From: an uncultured Fidelibacterota bacterium | GTDB taxonomy: Bacteria > Fidelibacterota > Marinisomatia > Marinisomatales > TCS55 | Assembly (NCBI GenBank): GCA_913062595.1 | Contig: CAJXWT010000015.1 | Coordinates: 1-34,450, forward strand | DNA: 34,450 nucleotides | Reading direction: 5' to 3' | Shown: positions 1 to 9,850 of the stretch, in pieces | How positions within the stretch are numbered: position 1 is the stretch's first letter | How the letters are laid out: every line of letters starts with the position of its first letter | Program-made: the position numbers and the translations under genes | The notes under the pieces: model-generated | Databases searched by the model: none | Seen by the model: the letters and a program-made list of their open reading frames with translations, nothing else | Told to the model about the DNA's origin: nothing

Positions 1-1017
1 GATTACCTAACGTATTTACATAAAAGATTTGATGGCGACTGGCTCCTTGCTATCGCCGCCTATAACGCTGGTGAAGGCACCGTTTCCTATGTCCAAAGGC
101 GGAATGCAGCTTGGGGCAAAGGCACGGACTTTTGGTCTTTGAGTTTACCCCAGGAAACAAAACAGTACGTACCCCGACTGCTGGCTCTGATTCACGTAAT
201 TGATAATAGCAGTTCTTTAGGCATAAGATTGCCCGAATTACCAAATAGTGCCAGGTTTACCATTGTGAACTGGCCCACACAAATTGATTTAACAGCGCTG
301 GCGGATATAATGGATCTACAACTAGAAGATATATACCAGCTTAATCCAGGTTTCAATTTCTGGCAATCAGCTCCTGACGGACCCCATCAGCTCCTGATTC
401 CGGTAGAAAATGAATCGTTAATGAATGCTTTAATTGCAGACTTGCCAACAGAAGGTTCAATCCAATGGGTTCATTATAATATCATTAGTGGTGATTGTTT
501 GAGCAAAATCGCAAAAAACTACTCCACATCAGTGGTGCTTATCAAAGCGGTCAACAAATTATCATCGAATACGATCATTGCGGGAGAGCAACTGCTGGTT
601 CCAAAAATTTTACCTGGTAGTGTATTTCCGACAGATGAGCACGACCCACACTATACAGAATACAAGATAAAACGCGGGGACTCGTTGTGGGATTTAAGCA
701 AGGAGTTTGAGGTGACCATCGATGAACTTGCCGTCTGGAATAACATGAAGACAAAAGATTATTTGAAGATTGACCAAACAATTAAATTATTTCAATGCGA
801 AAATAGGCCGGACGTATCCCGCCCAGAAACAATACAAAAGGTTGCTTACCAGGTCAGAAATGGTGATTCTCTAGGCCGCATTGCCAATCGTTTTAATGTA
901 TCCGTTTCGGAACTGGTCAACTGGAACAAAAAAGTGAAAAAACAATCCAGTTTGATTCATCCTGGGCAACACTTGATTATTTACGTCGACATTACACAAC
1001 AGTATTTTGATGCCTAA
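1..1017 (+). CDS. mltD: MltD-like membrane-bound lytic murein transglycosylase, 5'-truncated, LysM repeats
   Basis: The frame is open from base 1, so the true start lies outside the window; a TTG at 139 is only an internal codon. The first residues carry the end of a family-1 lytic transglycosylase (SLT) domain: the AYNAGEG signature is encoded at 58-78, and the family's YVPRLLAL stretch follows. The catalytic Glu would lie upstream and is not visible. After a linker there are three LysM modules at about 475-606, 661-792 and 847-984 (for example YKIKRGDSLWDLSKEF), and a degenerate fourth one may sit at about 270-410. Such enzymes cleave the MurNAc-GlcNAc bond of peptidoglycan in the periplasm, with LysM binding the glycan. 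The order SLT then multiple LysM is that of MltD. The downstream TonB receptor is separated by 68 bp, so co-transcription is possible but not shown. Confidence 0.9.
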   Translation, partial: DYLTYLHKRFDGDWLLAIAAYNAGEGTVSYVQRRNAAWGKGTDFWSLSLPQETKQYVPRLLALIHVIDNSSSLGIRLPELPNSARFTIVNWPTQIDLTALADIMDLQLEDIYQLNPGFNFWQSAPDGPHQLLIPVENESLMNALIADLPTEGSIQWVHYNIISGDCLSKIAKNYSTSVVLIKAVNKLSSNTIIAGEQLLVPKILPGSVFPTDEHDPHYTEYKIKRGDSLWDLSKEFEVTIDELAVWNNMKTKDYLKIDQTIKLFQCENRPDVSRPETIQKVAYQVRNGDSLGRIANRFNVSVSELVNWNKKVKKQSSLIHPGQHLIIYVDITQQYFDA

Positions 1018-1085
1018 GCAAAGTAATCCGTAATACTTTTAACCTAGATATTCGTTTCATTGTTTAAATTGTCTTAAAATAGAAA

Positions 1086-4055
1086 ATGCACAAATACTGG
1101 TTTTGGCGTTTTCTATTTAATAACCACTGTATTCTATCCTGGCTATCGTTATTTTTCATTACAGCTTATCCAATTCAGGCGCAGACCGGTAACATTAGCG
1201 GCAGGGTCGAAACAACAACTACAGGCGCGCTTCTGCGCGGAGCAGACATTCTACTTATTGGTACCGACATTGGAGGATCAACAGACAGTAGCGGTATCTA
1301 TATTATCGCAAACATACTTCCCGGGACATACAGCATTAGGGCATTCTATATTGGCTATACCCAGACAACTGTTATAGATATAAAGGTATACCCCGGCCAG
1401 ACCACGAATATCAATTTTATACTTGACGAAGAAGTCTTAAAAGGTGAAGAAGTAACCATTATAGCAGAGCGCGAGTTGATCAGACCTGGCATATCGGCGA
1501 ATACGATCAACCTGGATGCTGCAAATCTGGAAAATCTTCCTATAACTACGATTGAAGACGCGGTCCGCCTGCAAGCAGGTGTTGAACCAAATATGACAAT
1601 CCGAGGCGGGAATATTAACTCTACATCATTTATTGTAGATGGGATAAACCTAAGAGAAGGACGAACCAATGGTCCTATTACCGGACTCAGCTACACAGCG
1701 GTGGAGCAGATACAAGTACAGACCAGTGGTTTTGATGCTGCTTATGGAAATGTCCGTTCCGGTCTGGTACAGATTATTACGAAAGACCCACCCAAGGATC
1801 ATTTTAGCGCGGATTTATTTATAAGAAATCGTTCCGGCCAACGATTGAATTTTCCTGGCAAATGGAAACCAATTAACGATGCCGGCCATGATATAGATCT
1901 GACCATAGGCGGACCACTGAGTCAACGTTTTGGCAATCTGCGGTTTCTGACATCCTATCGAAATAATATTATACCTTATTTGGAGCAATTTGGTGAAGAT
2001 CTTCGTCAGGATGAAACATTTCAATTCAAACTCATTTCAAATATTAAACCAGATCTTAAACTCACTCTTAGCGGTTTATTCACCAATCAAAAGGGCACCG
2101 CAGACTCGATCAGTACAGTTATGGAGGCAGGAATACCGGCCTACCCCTGGGGTTTTGAAAATGATTTTTTTAGGACAGAGGGACTATTTAAAAATGCCAG
2201 TATTGGTCTATCAGATATTAATCATAGTATGTTCGCCGGTAAATTATCGCGCACACTGAATGCCAGCACATTTTATGAAATGAAAATGCATTACTTGCGT
2301 TCAGATTATTTTTTACGTCCTGATCTCAAAAATATCACCAAGAACAGAGATACTTCAAGTGTGTCTGTTATTTCGGGGAATTTTGATATTACCAAACAAA
2401 TGAATTCCAGCACCCAACTGAAAGCCGGTTTTGAATATATATATAGCAATTATGACATATCTTCAGAATTTAATGATGCGGTAGATACCAGAGTCATGGC
2501 TATTGGGTCAATTTCTAATCTCTTGTTTGGCGAAAATATAGATTATGAATCGCCTTACCGACTGCATGAATCATGGACAGCCACACCGCAGCAAGGAGCT
2601 GCATATATTCAGGGAAAGTTCACATTTTATCAAATGGTTATGAAACTGGGTGCGCGAATGGACTATTTTTCTGCCGGAGGTGAAAACCACATATTCAGTG
2701 ATTTTGATCAATTCTTTACCCAGCAAAATAACGATGCTCGAAAGGATTCAGCCGCAACAGTCAGCGCAGAAAAACAGGTGGCGTTGAGTCCGCGAATTGG
2801 TATATCATTCCCAATCACAGACAAAACTAAATTCTATTTCAATTACGGACAGTTCCGCCAGATGCCCCAAGCCCAGTACCTGTATCGGATGCAAGAAAAG
2901 TCCTTTACGGTCAATCGCAGTGCTATTACCGGACTGGGTAATCCCAATATGCCCATGCCCAGGACCCGCGCTTATGAAATAGGTTATGAAAGGATATTGA
3001 CCAATGAATATTTACTGCAGTTTTCAGGTTATTCCCGCAGTGTGGATAAGCAGGTCAGTTTTCAGGCGTTCGTAAGTGATGCAATGATCTATACAATCGC
3101 AATACCCAACAATTATAATGATATCCGTGGCCTGGAATTGACTTTGAGCAAAGTTAAGGGAAATTGGGTCAGGGGTTTCCTGAATTATACCTATATGAAT
3201 TTTAGTTCTGGAAATTTCGGTATAACCGGAATTATTCAAAACCCGTTGGATGAGAATGAATACTATAGCATAACTCAGGACCACTACCAAATGAAACCTA
3301 TAACCCAACCATATGCCCGTCTGAACCTGGAATTTTTTATACCTGAACAAATTGGATTGCGCCCGTTATCTAATTGGCATATGGATCTCTTAGGTCAATG
3401 GCGTGCCGGCAAAGTATTTACCTGGAGTGGGCCGATCCTTGATCAGGTAGATGATAAAATTGGGGTGCAGTATATACCGCACCCAACAATAAAAAATAAC
3501 GTACGTACAAAGGATTTCTACAGTCTGGATCTGCGCTTCAGTAAAAAATTCAAGACTCAGTTTGGAACAATACAATTATTTATTGATGTGACCAACCTGT
3601 TAAATCTGAAGTTTATGTATTTCGAACATCCTTTCATTATAACCGGGGAAAATCCCTTAAGTGATTACAATGACTACATGGTCTCCTTACACCTACCAAC
3701 CAAGGTATTTGATGATGTTGAGTTTTATGAATATCCTTATATGTTTATTCCGGGCAATGATCAGCCAGGTGATTACCCAAAACCAAACGTGGAATTTGTG
3801 CCCATAAACATAGTGCGGGGTGATTACCTCCTGCCTCCAGCTGTGGTAATGGAATCAAGAGATCCAAATGAACTTTACTATGTATATACTAATGCAACGT
3901 ATAAGCAATTCATTGACGGTCAATGGCAGAACGCAGAACCGGGGGTTGTACAACATATCTTGGATAATAAGGCGTACATCAATATGCCGGATAATATTCA
4001 GACTGCATTCTTAAACCCCAGGGGATTTAAGCTGGGGATCAGGATATCATTCTAG
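1086..4055 (+). CDS. TonB-dependent outer-membrane receptor with carboxypeptidase-regulatory-like domain
   Basis: A protein of 989 residues. A long hydrophobic signal segment ends near AQTG (residues 32-35). Residues about 36-115 form a CarboxypepD_reg-like beta sandwich (ISGRV, then SGIYIIANILPGTYSI). A plug domain follows at about 148-235, with LPITTIEDAVRLQAGV, TIRGG, FIVDGINLR and the end IQIITKDP-type motif. The remainder is a 22-strand-type barrel ending in FKLGIRISF, with the terminal Phe expected for outer-membrane insertion. The family imports large or scarce substrates using TonB-ExbBD energy; the substrate cannot be read from the sequence. No SusD partner is adjacent, which argues against a standard polysaccharide utilisation locus. 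The stop is 6 bp from the stop of the convergent membrane-protein gene. Confidence 0.93.
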   Translation: MHKYWFWRFLFNNHCILSWLSLFFITAYPIQAQTGNISGRVETTTTGALLRGADILLIGTDIGGSTDSSGIYIIANILPGTYSIRAFYIGYTQTTVIDIKVYPGQTTNINFILDEEVLKGEEVTIIAERELIRPGISANTINLDAANLENLPITTIEDAVRLQAGVEPNMTIRGGNINSTSFIVDGINLREGRTNGPITGLSYTAVEQIQVQTSGFDAAYGNVRSGLVQIITKDPPKDHFSADLFIRNRSGQRLNFPGKWKPINDAGHDIDLTIGGPLSQRFGNLRFLTSYRNNIIPYLEQFGEDLRQDETFQFKLISNIKPDLKLTLSGLFTNQKGTADSISTVMEAGIPAYPWGFENDFFRTEGLFKNASIGLSDINHSMFAGKLSRTLNASTFYEMKMHYLRSDYFLRPDLKNITKNRDTSSVSVISGNFDITKQMNSSTQLKAGFEYIYSNYDISSEFNDAVDTRVMAIGSISNLLFGENIDYESPYRLHESWTATPQQGAAYIQGKFTFYQMVMKLGARMDYFSAGGENHIFSDFDQFFTQQNNDARKDSAATVSAEKQVALSPRIGISFPITDKTKFYFNYGQFRQMPQAQYLYRMQEKSFTVNRSAITGLGNPNMPMPRTRAYEIGYERILTNEYLLQFSGYSRSVDKQVSFQAFVSDAMIYTIAIPNNYNDIRGLELTLSKVKGNWVRGFLNYTYMNFSSGNFGITGIIQNPLDENEYYSITQDHYQMKPITQPYARLNLEFFIPEQIGLRPLSNWHMDLLGQWRAGKVFTWSGPILDQVDDKIGVQYIPHPTIKNNVRTKDFYSLDLRFSKKFKTQFGTIQLFIDVTNLLNLKFMYFEHPFIITGENPLSDYNDYMVSLHLPTKVFDDVEFYEYPYMFIPGNDQPGDYPKPNVEFVPINIVRGDYLLPPAVVMESRDPNELYYVYTNATYKQFIDGQWQNAEPGVVQHILDNKAYINMPDNIQTAFLNPRGFKLGIRISF

Positions 4056-4061
4056 TAGGTC

Positions 4062-5486
4062 TCAAGAAGAATTAAACTGCCACCCTCCCTTTCTGGGATC
4101 GAAGTAAAAAGTCAATAGTAGAAGACCTGCTGCGCATATTATAAATATGATACCGCTGGGAGTACGAGCTGTCCAATCGGACCATGGCCAGGGGAATTCG
4201 AAAAAGGCCCAGTTCAGAACAAAATAGAAGATTGTGCTAATAATCAGTGTCCGGCGGCTAAAAAAATGCCCATTCAATTTCTTATCAGGGCGCTGGATCA
4301 GCTTTATTGCAAACCAGGTTACCAAGGCCAAGGGGACCATAAAATAAATAAACCAGCCGAACAATAGAGATATATCATCGGTACGGTAGGCCAACTGACG
4401 CAATGTTTTACCAGCAATTGGCAACGCTGTAATTGGTAAACACACGAAATAAGGCCAGATACGACCACCCAGGATCGCCAGGAGGGGAATCAATCCCATC
4501 GTAAGCGCCCGATCGGCAAACCAGTCAAAAGTGGAAAAAGACATAAAATTCCAGGTCACAAGTGCAAAAATATGGATAGCCATCAAACCAAGTTCTGTTT
4601 TGAATCCAAGTTCGATCGGTTCATCGAATCTATTTGTTGCAATATGATGCCGATTGCACCATAAACCAAGGGCCAGTACACAGCCAAAAACTGCACCAAA
4701 AGTAATCTCCATCATATTCCACCAGTTGATGTTTGGTTCAATACTGGCAAGCCACCCCATTTGAAACCAATCCACATTCCAGGCGTGGTAGGCCTGTACA
4801 CTTTGCCCAAGAGAAAAACCTAGCCCACCAGCCAACATGCCCCAGAGCACCATATTCCTGGCCAATAGATCTTTCTTAATAAAACCAGTGTAAGCGATCA
4901 GCCAGCCCAGGGCGAAAAGCAATCCACCCCATTGTTCTCGCCGCGGTTTCAACGTCTCCCCGGGTTCCCAGTGCCAATGATCAGAAAAATAAATACTTGG
5001 TAATTTTTTACTGGCAGGATCAAAAGGTTCATTTAATACATATATACCAAGGTAAAAAAGAAATATTGCCACAATCAGCGCTAGTGCCATTTCAACCATA
5101 GTATATTTTTTTCCACCTAAACCCAATCCCAGAAACAGGCCAAAATATCCGATCCAGATCGAACCTTTAATAAAGGTGCCCAATAAACCCCAGCGTAAGG
5201 CAGCCATATTTCCGATCAACGGCGCATCCTGGGTTAATCCTAGGGTTTGCCCGTAGGTCATGGAACCGCCAAAACCAATAGCAACAGTGGCCAGAGCAAC
5301 AGCCCTTGCTGCTGACAAGGAACTCAAATGATAACCAAACAGATAAACCAGCACCAATGCAACCAGCAACCCGGCCAGCATGGCACCAGTTTCATGGCCA
5401 TATTGACCGCGGATGCCCCAACCCATACCTCCAGCCAGCGCTGTAAATAGCATCGCAACCCAGGGCGATTTTTGACCAACATTCAT
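4062..5486 (-). CDS. Polytopic membrane protein of unknown function
   Basis: About 474 residues with roughly ten to twelve hydrophobic helices. I do not recognise a named family. A glycine/Gln pattern recurs in different helices: AGGMGWGIRGQYGHETG near the N-terminus, GFGGSMTYGQTLGL around residue 75, and AGGLGFSLGQSVQAYHAW around residue 220, suggesting internally repeated membrane units. A loop with SDHWHWEPGE and PRREQWGG is rich in Trp and charged residues. The start is ambiguous. A TTG at 5498 directly abuts the stop of the upstream DUF3228 gene, but an ATG at 5486 gives a normal N-terminus (MNVGQKSPWVAMLFTALAGG), and I prefer it. A GGAG lies inside the end of the upstream gene, so translation is probably coupled. 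The two genes form one unit reading away from gpmA. Confidence 0.8.
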   Translation of the reverse strand: MNVGQKSPWVAMLFTALAGGMGWGIRGQYGHETGAMLAGLLVALVLVYLFGYHLSSLSAARAVALATVAIGFGGSMTYGQTLGLTQDAPLIGNMAALRWGLLGTFIKGSIWIGYFGLFLGLGLGGKKYTMVEMALALIVAIFLFYLGIYVLNEPFDPASKKLPSIYFSDHWHWEPGETLKPRREQWGGLLFALGWLIAYTGFIKKDLLARNMVLWGMLAGGLGFSLGQSVQAYHAWNVDWFQMGWLASIEPNINWWNMMEITFGAVFGCVLALGLWCNRHHIATNRFDEPIELGFKTELGLMAIHIFALVTWNFMSFSTFDWFADRALTMGLIPLLAILGGRIWPYFVCLPITALPIAGKTLRQLAYRTDDISLLFGWFIYFMVPLALVTWFAIKLIQRPDKKLNGHFFSRRTLIISTIFYFVLNWAFFEFPWPWSDWTARTPSGIIFIICAAGLLLLTFYFDPRKGGWQFNSS

Positions 5487-5498
5487 ACTATTGATCAA

Positions 5499-6068
5499 TT
5501 ACTCCATTTCCAGGGCAGCGTATTGCTGCCAGAATTCCACGGAATGGGCCCACTCATCCGTGGAATAATTGGCTTTGGTACCACCAGGAAATTCCAACTG
5601 ATTGCGCATCATGGTCACCGGTCCCATTGGCATTTCATCTATACCCTCCGGCAATGCATGAAAACTGATCAACTCCCATTCGGCACCAGTACTTTGTTCA
5701 TCATTTTCCGCCAGCACATCATGACGATATAAGATCAGTTCAACTTTTCCAGCGGGAAGCAATATCCCCGCTTTTGCCCGAACCTGGATATAGAAATTTT
5801 CATCCGATCTGCGCTGGACATATTTTGCGGACAATTCTGTTGCTGCATCAATCTTTACAAAGGGACAAGTAAATTGTTTGGTAATATCCGCTGTTGCCAC
5901 TACGAGTCTTACGCCATTCCGGTAACCCTCCTTAAAATGTCCGGCGGACATCTGTGCTTCAGCATGCCGCGCAATATCTTCAAAGGAAAGCTGACTTGAA
6001 AATGATTTCCCGGATTCTCTTGTTTGACGCCGTACAAATTCATTTACTGCAACACGTTCATTCATCAT
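5499..6068 (-). CDS. DUF3228 family protein
   Basis: A soluble protein of 189 residues with no signal peptide or membrane helix. The C-terminal part, MGPVTMMRNQLEFPGGTKA followed by YSTDEWAHSVEFW, is the conserved signature I associate with DUF3228, a family of about 190 residues with no assigned function; the length agrees. The start has two adjacent ATG codons (6066-6068 and 6063-6065) preceded by GAGGAAATA, a good Shine-Dalgarno for this genome. The gene diverges from gpmA and abuts the membrane protein downstream with no gap, so they are probably co-expressed. Family assignment is from memory of the motif and no biochemical role is inferred. Confidence 0.82.
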   Translation of the reverse strand: MMNERVAVNEFVRRQTRESGKSFSSQLSFEDIARHAEAQMSAGHFKEGYRNGVRLVVATADITKQFTCPFVKIDAATELSAKYVQRRSDENFYIQVRAKAGILLPAGKVELILYRHDVLAENDEQSTGAEWELISFHALPEGIDEMPMGPVTMMRNQLEFPGGTKANYSTDEWAHSVEFWQQYAALEME

Positions 6069-6152
6069 TATTTCCTCAATTTCTTTGGTTAAATATATTT
6101 TGGCATTTTGAAGAATAACAGTTTTGATCGAATTTCTGATAGGAAAGTATTC

Positions 6153-6899
6153 ATGGTTAAACTTGTTTTATTGCGTCACGGCGAAAGCCAATGGAATCTG
6201 GAGAATCGTTTTACCGGATGGACCGACGTTGATCTGACCCCAAAAGGGGAACAAGAGGCGCAATCTTCCGGAAAGATCCTGCAAGAAGAAGGATTCGTTT
6301 TTGATCTGATCTATACATCGGTACTAACCCGCGCAATTCGTACCATGGAAATCTGCCTATCGGAAATGCAAATAGATAACGTACCGATCAAGTATAATTG
6401 GCGTTTGAATGAAAGGCACTACGGTGCGCTGCAGGGTTTGAATAAAGCGGAAACTGCTGTCAAATATGGCGATGAGCAGGTTCTGATCTGGCGCCGCAGT
6501 TACGACACACAACCTCCAGCACTGGAAATATCAGATAAACGCTGGTCCGGAAATGATCCTACTTATGCAAATATGGATCAAAAAGATGTTCCCTTGACCG
6601 AATGTTTAAAGGATACAGTAAATCGTTTTCTGCCCTATTGGCAAGAAACCATTGCACCATCTATCCGCAGCGGAAAGAAGGTGTTGATCGTTGCCCACGG
6701 GAATTCACTGCGGGCCTTGGTAAAATACCTGGATAATATTACAGATAAAGAAATTGTTGGTCTCAATATACCTACAGGTGTACCCATGATCTATGAACTG
6801 GACGATAAACTAAAGCCGATCAAGCATTATTATCTAGGGGATCAGGAAGCGATCCAGGCAGCAATAGATTCAGTAGTCAACCAAGCAAAGAAAAAATAA
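6153..6899 (+). CDS. gpmA: 2,3-bisphosphoglycerate-dependent phosphoglycerate mutase
   Basis: Interconverts 3- and 2-phosphoglycerate in glycolysis and gluconeogenesis. The phosphohistidine motif LRHGESQWN carries H9. The family residues R60, E87 (in [14 protein letters not shown]) and H182 (AHGNSLRAL) are all present. I chose the ATG at 6153 rather than the upstream TTG at 6108 because AGGAAAG lies 8 bases before it and the resulting 248 residues match the usual length of GpmA; the upstream extension would add 15 residues without homology. The N-terminal [13 protein letters not shown] is typical of the dPGM subfamily rather than the cofactor-independent enzyme. The gene stands alone, divergent from the DUF3228 unit and ending 8 bp from a convergent lipoprotein gene. 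Confidence 0.97.
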   Translation: MVKLVLLRHGESQWNLENRFTGWTDVDLTPKGEQEAQSSGKILQEEGFVFDLIYTSVLTRAIRTMEICLSEMQIDNVPIKYNWRLNERHYGALQGLNKAETAVKYGDEQVLIWRRSYDTQPPALEISDKRWSGNDPTYANMDQKDVPLTECLKDTVNRFLPYWQETIAPSIRSGKKVLIVAHGNSLRALVKYLDNITDKEIVGLNIPTGVPMIYELDDKLKPIKHYYLGDQEAIQAAIDSVVNQAKKK

Positions 6900-6907
6900 A
6901 ACCGGAT

Positions 6908-8008
6908 TTAGTCCTGCACAACAGCTACGCCGGTAGGCATATGCATGTTGTCCATATCCATACCGCCATCCATCAGCACAATCATCCCAGTCATGACCAT
7001 GGATTCTGCATCCACAATATATAATACATCACCCATGGATGAACTTACTACTAGTTTACGGTTATCAGCCGTAAGGGCAACTCCGTGGGGCATCGTAAGA
7101 TTTTCAGCAGTGAATGTTTTGGTAGTACCGCTGGTAAGATCTGTTTGTACAACATTATTTGACATACGGTTGGTTGTATAAAGATATTTATCATCATTGG
7201 AAACAGCCATATGCCAGGGCATCATACCAGTGCTGTAATATTTCAAGCTGTCCCCACTCGACGTATCAAATACGCGTACCTGCCCCTTCCCCGAACAAGA
7301 TACAAACAGTTCCGAACCATCCTGGTTTAATACAAGTTCCAAAGCGTTGTAGGTATTATCATTGATCTCGTAATTATAGGGGACATCCGATCCCAGGCGA
7401 AAATTCTGCGGCTGGTAATCGCTCTCCCCAAAACGGGCGGTCTCGATCGCAAAAAAATGGGAAGCCTCATTACTGGCCACCCATAGTGTAGATCCATCAT
7501 TGCTAAGAGCGATCCCGTGAGGTGATGATGCGCCAACATCTACTGTTCCCAGAATGGTCATAGTTGCTGCATTGATCTTATGGACCAATTGGGATTCAGT
7601 ACCTTCCATACCCATGCTGGGCATGGGCATAAAGCGAGATACATAAAGGATCTGGCTTTCCCGATTGATATCCATCAGCGCCGGTTGGCTACCGACAAAT
7701 ACTGAATCTAGTAATTCATCCGTATCCAAATCAAATTTACACACATAGCCAGAAGAAATAAGCGTTACATACCAGGTACGATGAATTTCATCGATCACAA
7801 CATAATGTGGTCGATCACCGGTATTAATAAAGTTCACATCAATTTCTGCTACTAATTCAGCATGATCAACATCTATCACCGCTACCTTATCAGAACCCTG
7901 CAATGTAACATAGGCCCTAGTGAATTCCTGATCAATATCATTATCATCACTGCACGAGAAAAACATCCCCGCTGCTATTGCAACCAGTAGTATACGCTTA
8001 CGTTTCAT
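6908..8008 (-). CDS. YVTN-type beta-propeller lipoprotein with Met-rich segments
   Basis: From the ATG at 8008 the product has 366 residues and begins MKRKRILLVAIAAGMFFSC, a lipoprotein signal with Cys19 as the likely lipidated residue, followed by an acidic SDDND tether. An upstream in-frame start at 8092 would add 28 residues that spoil the signal peptide. The body is a seven-bladed YVTN-like propeller: repeated units of the type VAVIDVDHAELVAEIDV and LYVSRF with recurring turn motifs PHYVV, SPHGIAL, PWHMAVS, MPHGVAL and MPTGVAV. Met-rich segments at residues 127-134 (MPMPSMGM) and 346-357 (MDGGMDMDNMHM) are unusual and could bind Cu(I), which is inference. The protein is probably envelope-anchored and diverges from sat-cysC. 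Confidence 0.85.
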   Translation of the reverse strand: MKRKRILLVAIAAGMFFSCSDDNDIDQEFTRAYVTLQGSDKVAVIDVDHAELVAEIDVNFINTGDRPHYVVIDEIHRTWYVTLISSGYVCKFDLDTDELLDSVFVGSQPALMDINRESQILYVSRFMPMPSMGMEGTESQLVHKINAATMTILGTVDVGASSPHGIALSNDGSTLWVASNEASHFFAIETARFGESDYQPQNFRLGSDVPYNYEINDNTYNALELVLNQDGSELFVSCSGKGQVRVFDTSSGDSLKYYSTGMMPWHMAVSNDDKYLYTTNRMSNNVVQTDLTSGTTKTFTAENLTMPHGVALTADNRKLVVSSSMGDVLYIVDAESMVMTGMIVLMDGGMDMDNMHMPTGVAVVQD

Positions 8009-8140
8009 TTTATACCGCTTATATCTGTAATTATAATCATGTTCAATAAAATTAAAAAGAAGATAAACCTGGCCGCCGATTTTCTGGATCAATCATTCGT
8101 AATATCTGTTATAAAACGTACATTTTAAGAAGGTATATCT

Positions 8141-9850
8141 TTGTCTAACTCACGCATAGAACCACACGGCGGCCAATTATGTGATCGGATGGTCACAGAA
8201 GAACGCATCAGCGAACTAAAGCAGGATTTTGTTCATTTACAGTCCTGGACGCTGAACGACCGTCAAACCTGCGACCTCGAAATGATCATGAACGGCGGTT
8301 TTTCGCCATTGATCGGTTTCCTGAATCAGGAAGATTATGATGCCGTTTGTACAGGCATGCGCCTGCAAAATAATGACCTCTGGCCTATTCCTATTACCCT
8401 AGATGTCACGGAAGATGCTGCTGAAAAATTAGCAGAGGGAGATAAACTGGTTCTGCTCGACAAAGAGGGATTTGCCCTGGCGGTCCTGACCATTGGAGAC
8501 ATCTGGAAACCGAACCGTAAAAAAGAAGCAGAACAAGTTTACGGCACAACGAATGAGGCCCATCCTGGTGTGAACTATCTACTGCATGAAAGTAACCCCA
8601 TTTACATAGGCGGGTCAGTTGAAGGTGTGCATGTTCCCAAGCATTATGATTACCAAGGCCTGCGGCACACACCGGCTCAACTACGGGAAGAATTTGACCG
8701 ATTGGGCTGGACAAATATTATTGCTTTCCAGACCCGCAACCCCATGCACCGCGCCCATGTGGAACTGACTCGCAGAGCTTCCACAAAAGCAAATGCCAAT
8801 TTACTAATCCATCCGGTGGTGGGCCTCACCAAGCCCGGCGATGTGAACCATTATACCCGGGTACGCTGTTACCAGAAGATCATGGAAAAATATACAGAGA
8901 ACACTGCCGCATTGAGCCTGCTGCCCCTGGCCATGCGCATGGCGGGACCAAGAGAGGCGCTATGGCACGCTATTATCCGCAAGAATTACGGCTGTAACCA
9001 TTTTATTATTGGGCGTGATCATGCCAGTCCAGGTAAGGACAGCAATGGAAACCCTTTCTACGGTCCCTACGATGCACAGGAGCTGCTGCAACAACATGAG
9101 GAAGAACTGGGTATAAAGATAGTGCCCTTTAAGCTGATGGTTTATGTAAAAGACACGGGATCATACATGAAAACAGATGAAGTCCCTGAAGGTGCTGAAA
9201 CATTGACTGTGTCCGGCACAGAATTGCGTGAACTGCTGGACAAAGGCGGTGAGATACCTGAATGGTTTTCCTACCCGGGTGTAGTAGAAGAACTGCGTAA
9301 GCAGCGTCCGGCCATGTCCAAAAGAGGCTTCACTATTTTCTTTACCGGGTTATCCGGATCGGGTAAATCGACCCTGGCCAATGGACTATTGGTCAAATTA
9401 CTGGAGGACGGTCGCCGGCCGGCGACACTGCTGGATGGAGACATTGTGCGTACGCATCTCTCCAGTGAACTTGGCTTTTCTCAGGAACACCGCTCTTTGA
9501 ACATCCGGCGGATCGGCTTTGTGGCCAGCGAAATCACCAAGAACGGCGGCATCGCCATTTGTGCGCCAATCGCCCCTTACCGTTCGGATAGGCGTTTTAA
9601 CCGGGAGATGATCGCACCATTAGGTGGCTATATAGAAATATTTGTGAATACACCGCTGGAGGTCTGCGAACGGAGGGACTTAAAAGGTCTCTATGCCAAG
9701 GCACGCCAGGGGCTGATCAAACAATTCACCGGTATTGATGATCCTTACGAAGAACCGGAAAATGCGGAAATTGTGATCGACTCCAGCACGGAAGATCCAG
9801 AAGTTTTAGTGGGGCAGATCCTGGAACAAATCCACGCCATGGGCTATTGA
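8141..9850 (+). CDS. sat-cysC: Bifunctional sulfate adenylyltransferase / adenylylsulfate kinase
   Basis: A fusion of 569 residues that converts sulfate and ATP to APS and then phosphorylates APS to PAPS. The N-terminal ATP sulfurylase half (residues 1-385) has the PHGG start motif, QTRNPMHRAH at 197-206 with the two active-site His residues, and GRDH at 291-294. The C-terminal APS kinase half (about 395-569) has the P-loop GLSGSGKST at 403-411, DGD at 432-434 and APYRSDR at 479-484, so both halves look catalytically intact. The start is a TTG preceded by AGAAGG; the first ATG comes only at residue 17 and would delete the PHGG motif, so TTG is preferred. No APS or PAPS reductase and no sulfotransferase lies in the window. 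The stop directly abuts that of a convergent DUF971 gene. Confidence 0.96.
   Translation: MSNSRIEPHGGQLCDRMVTEERISELKQDFVHLQSWTLNDRQTCDLEMIMNGGFSPLIGFLNQEDYDAVCTGMRLQNNDLWPIPITLDVTEDAAEKLAEGDKLVLLDKEGFALAVLTIGDIWKPNRKKEAEQVYGTTNEAHPGVNYLLHESNPIYIGGSVEGVHVPKHYDYQGLRHTPAQLREEFDRLGWTNIIAFQTRNPMHRAHVELTRRASTKANANLLIHPVVGLTKPGDVNHYTRVRCYQKIMEKYTENTAALSLLPLAMRMAGPREALWHAIIRKNYGCNHFIIGRDHASPGKDSNGNPFYGPYDAQELLQQHEEELGIKIVPFKLMVYVKDTGSYMKTDEVPEGAETLTVSGTELRELLDKGGEIPEWFSYPGVVEELRKQRPAMSKRGFTIFFTGLSGSGKSTLANGLLVKLLEDGRRPATLLDGDIVRTHLSSELGFSQEHRSLNIRRIGFVASEITKNGGIAICAPIAPYRSDRRFNREMIAPLGGYIEIFVNTPLEVCERRDLKGLYAKARQGLIKQFTGIDDPYEEPENAEIVIDSSTEDPEVLVGQILEQIHAMGY

Noticed and set aside
1086-4055. A SusC/SusD polysaccharide utilisation locus
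   Set aside because: No SusD-like lipoprotein or glycoside hydrolase is near either TonB receptor.
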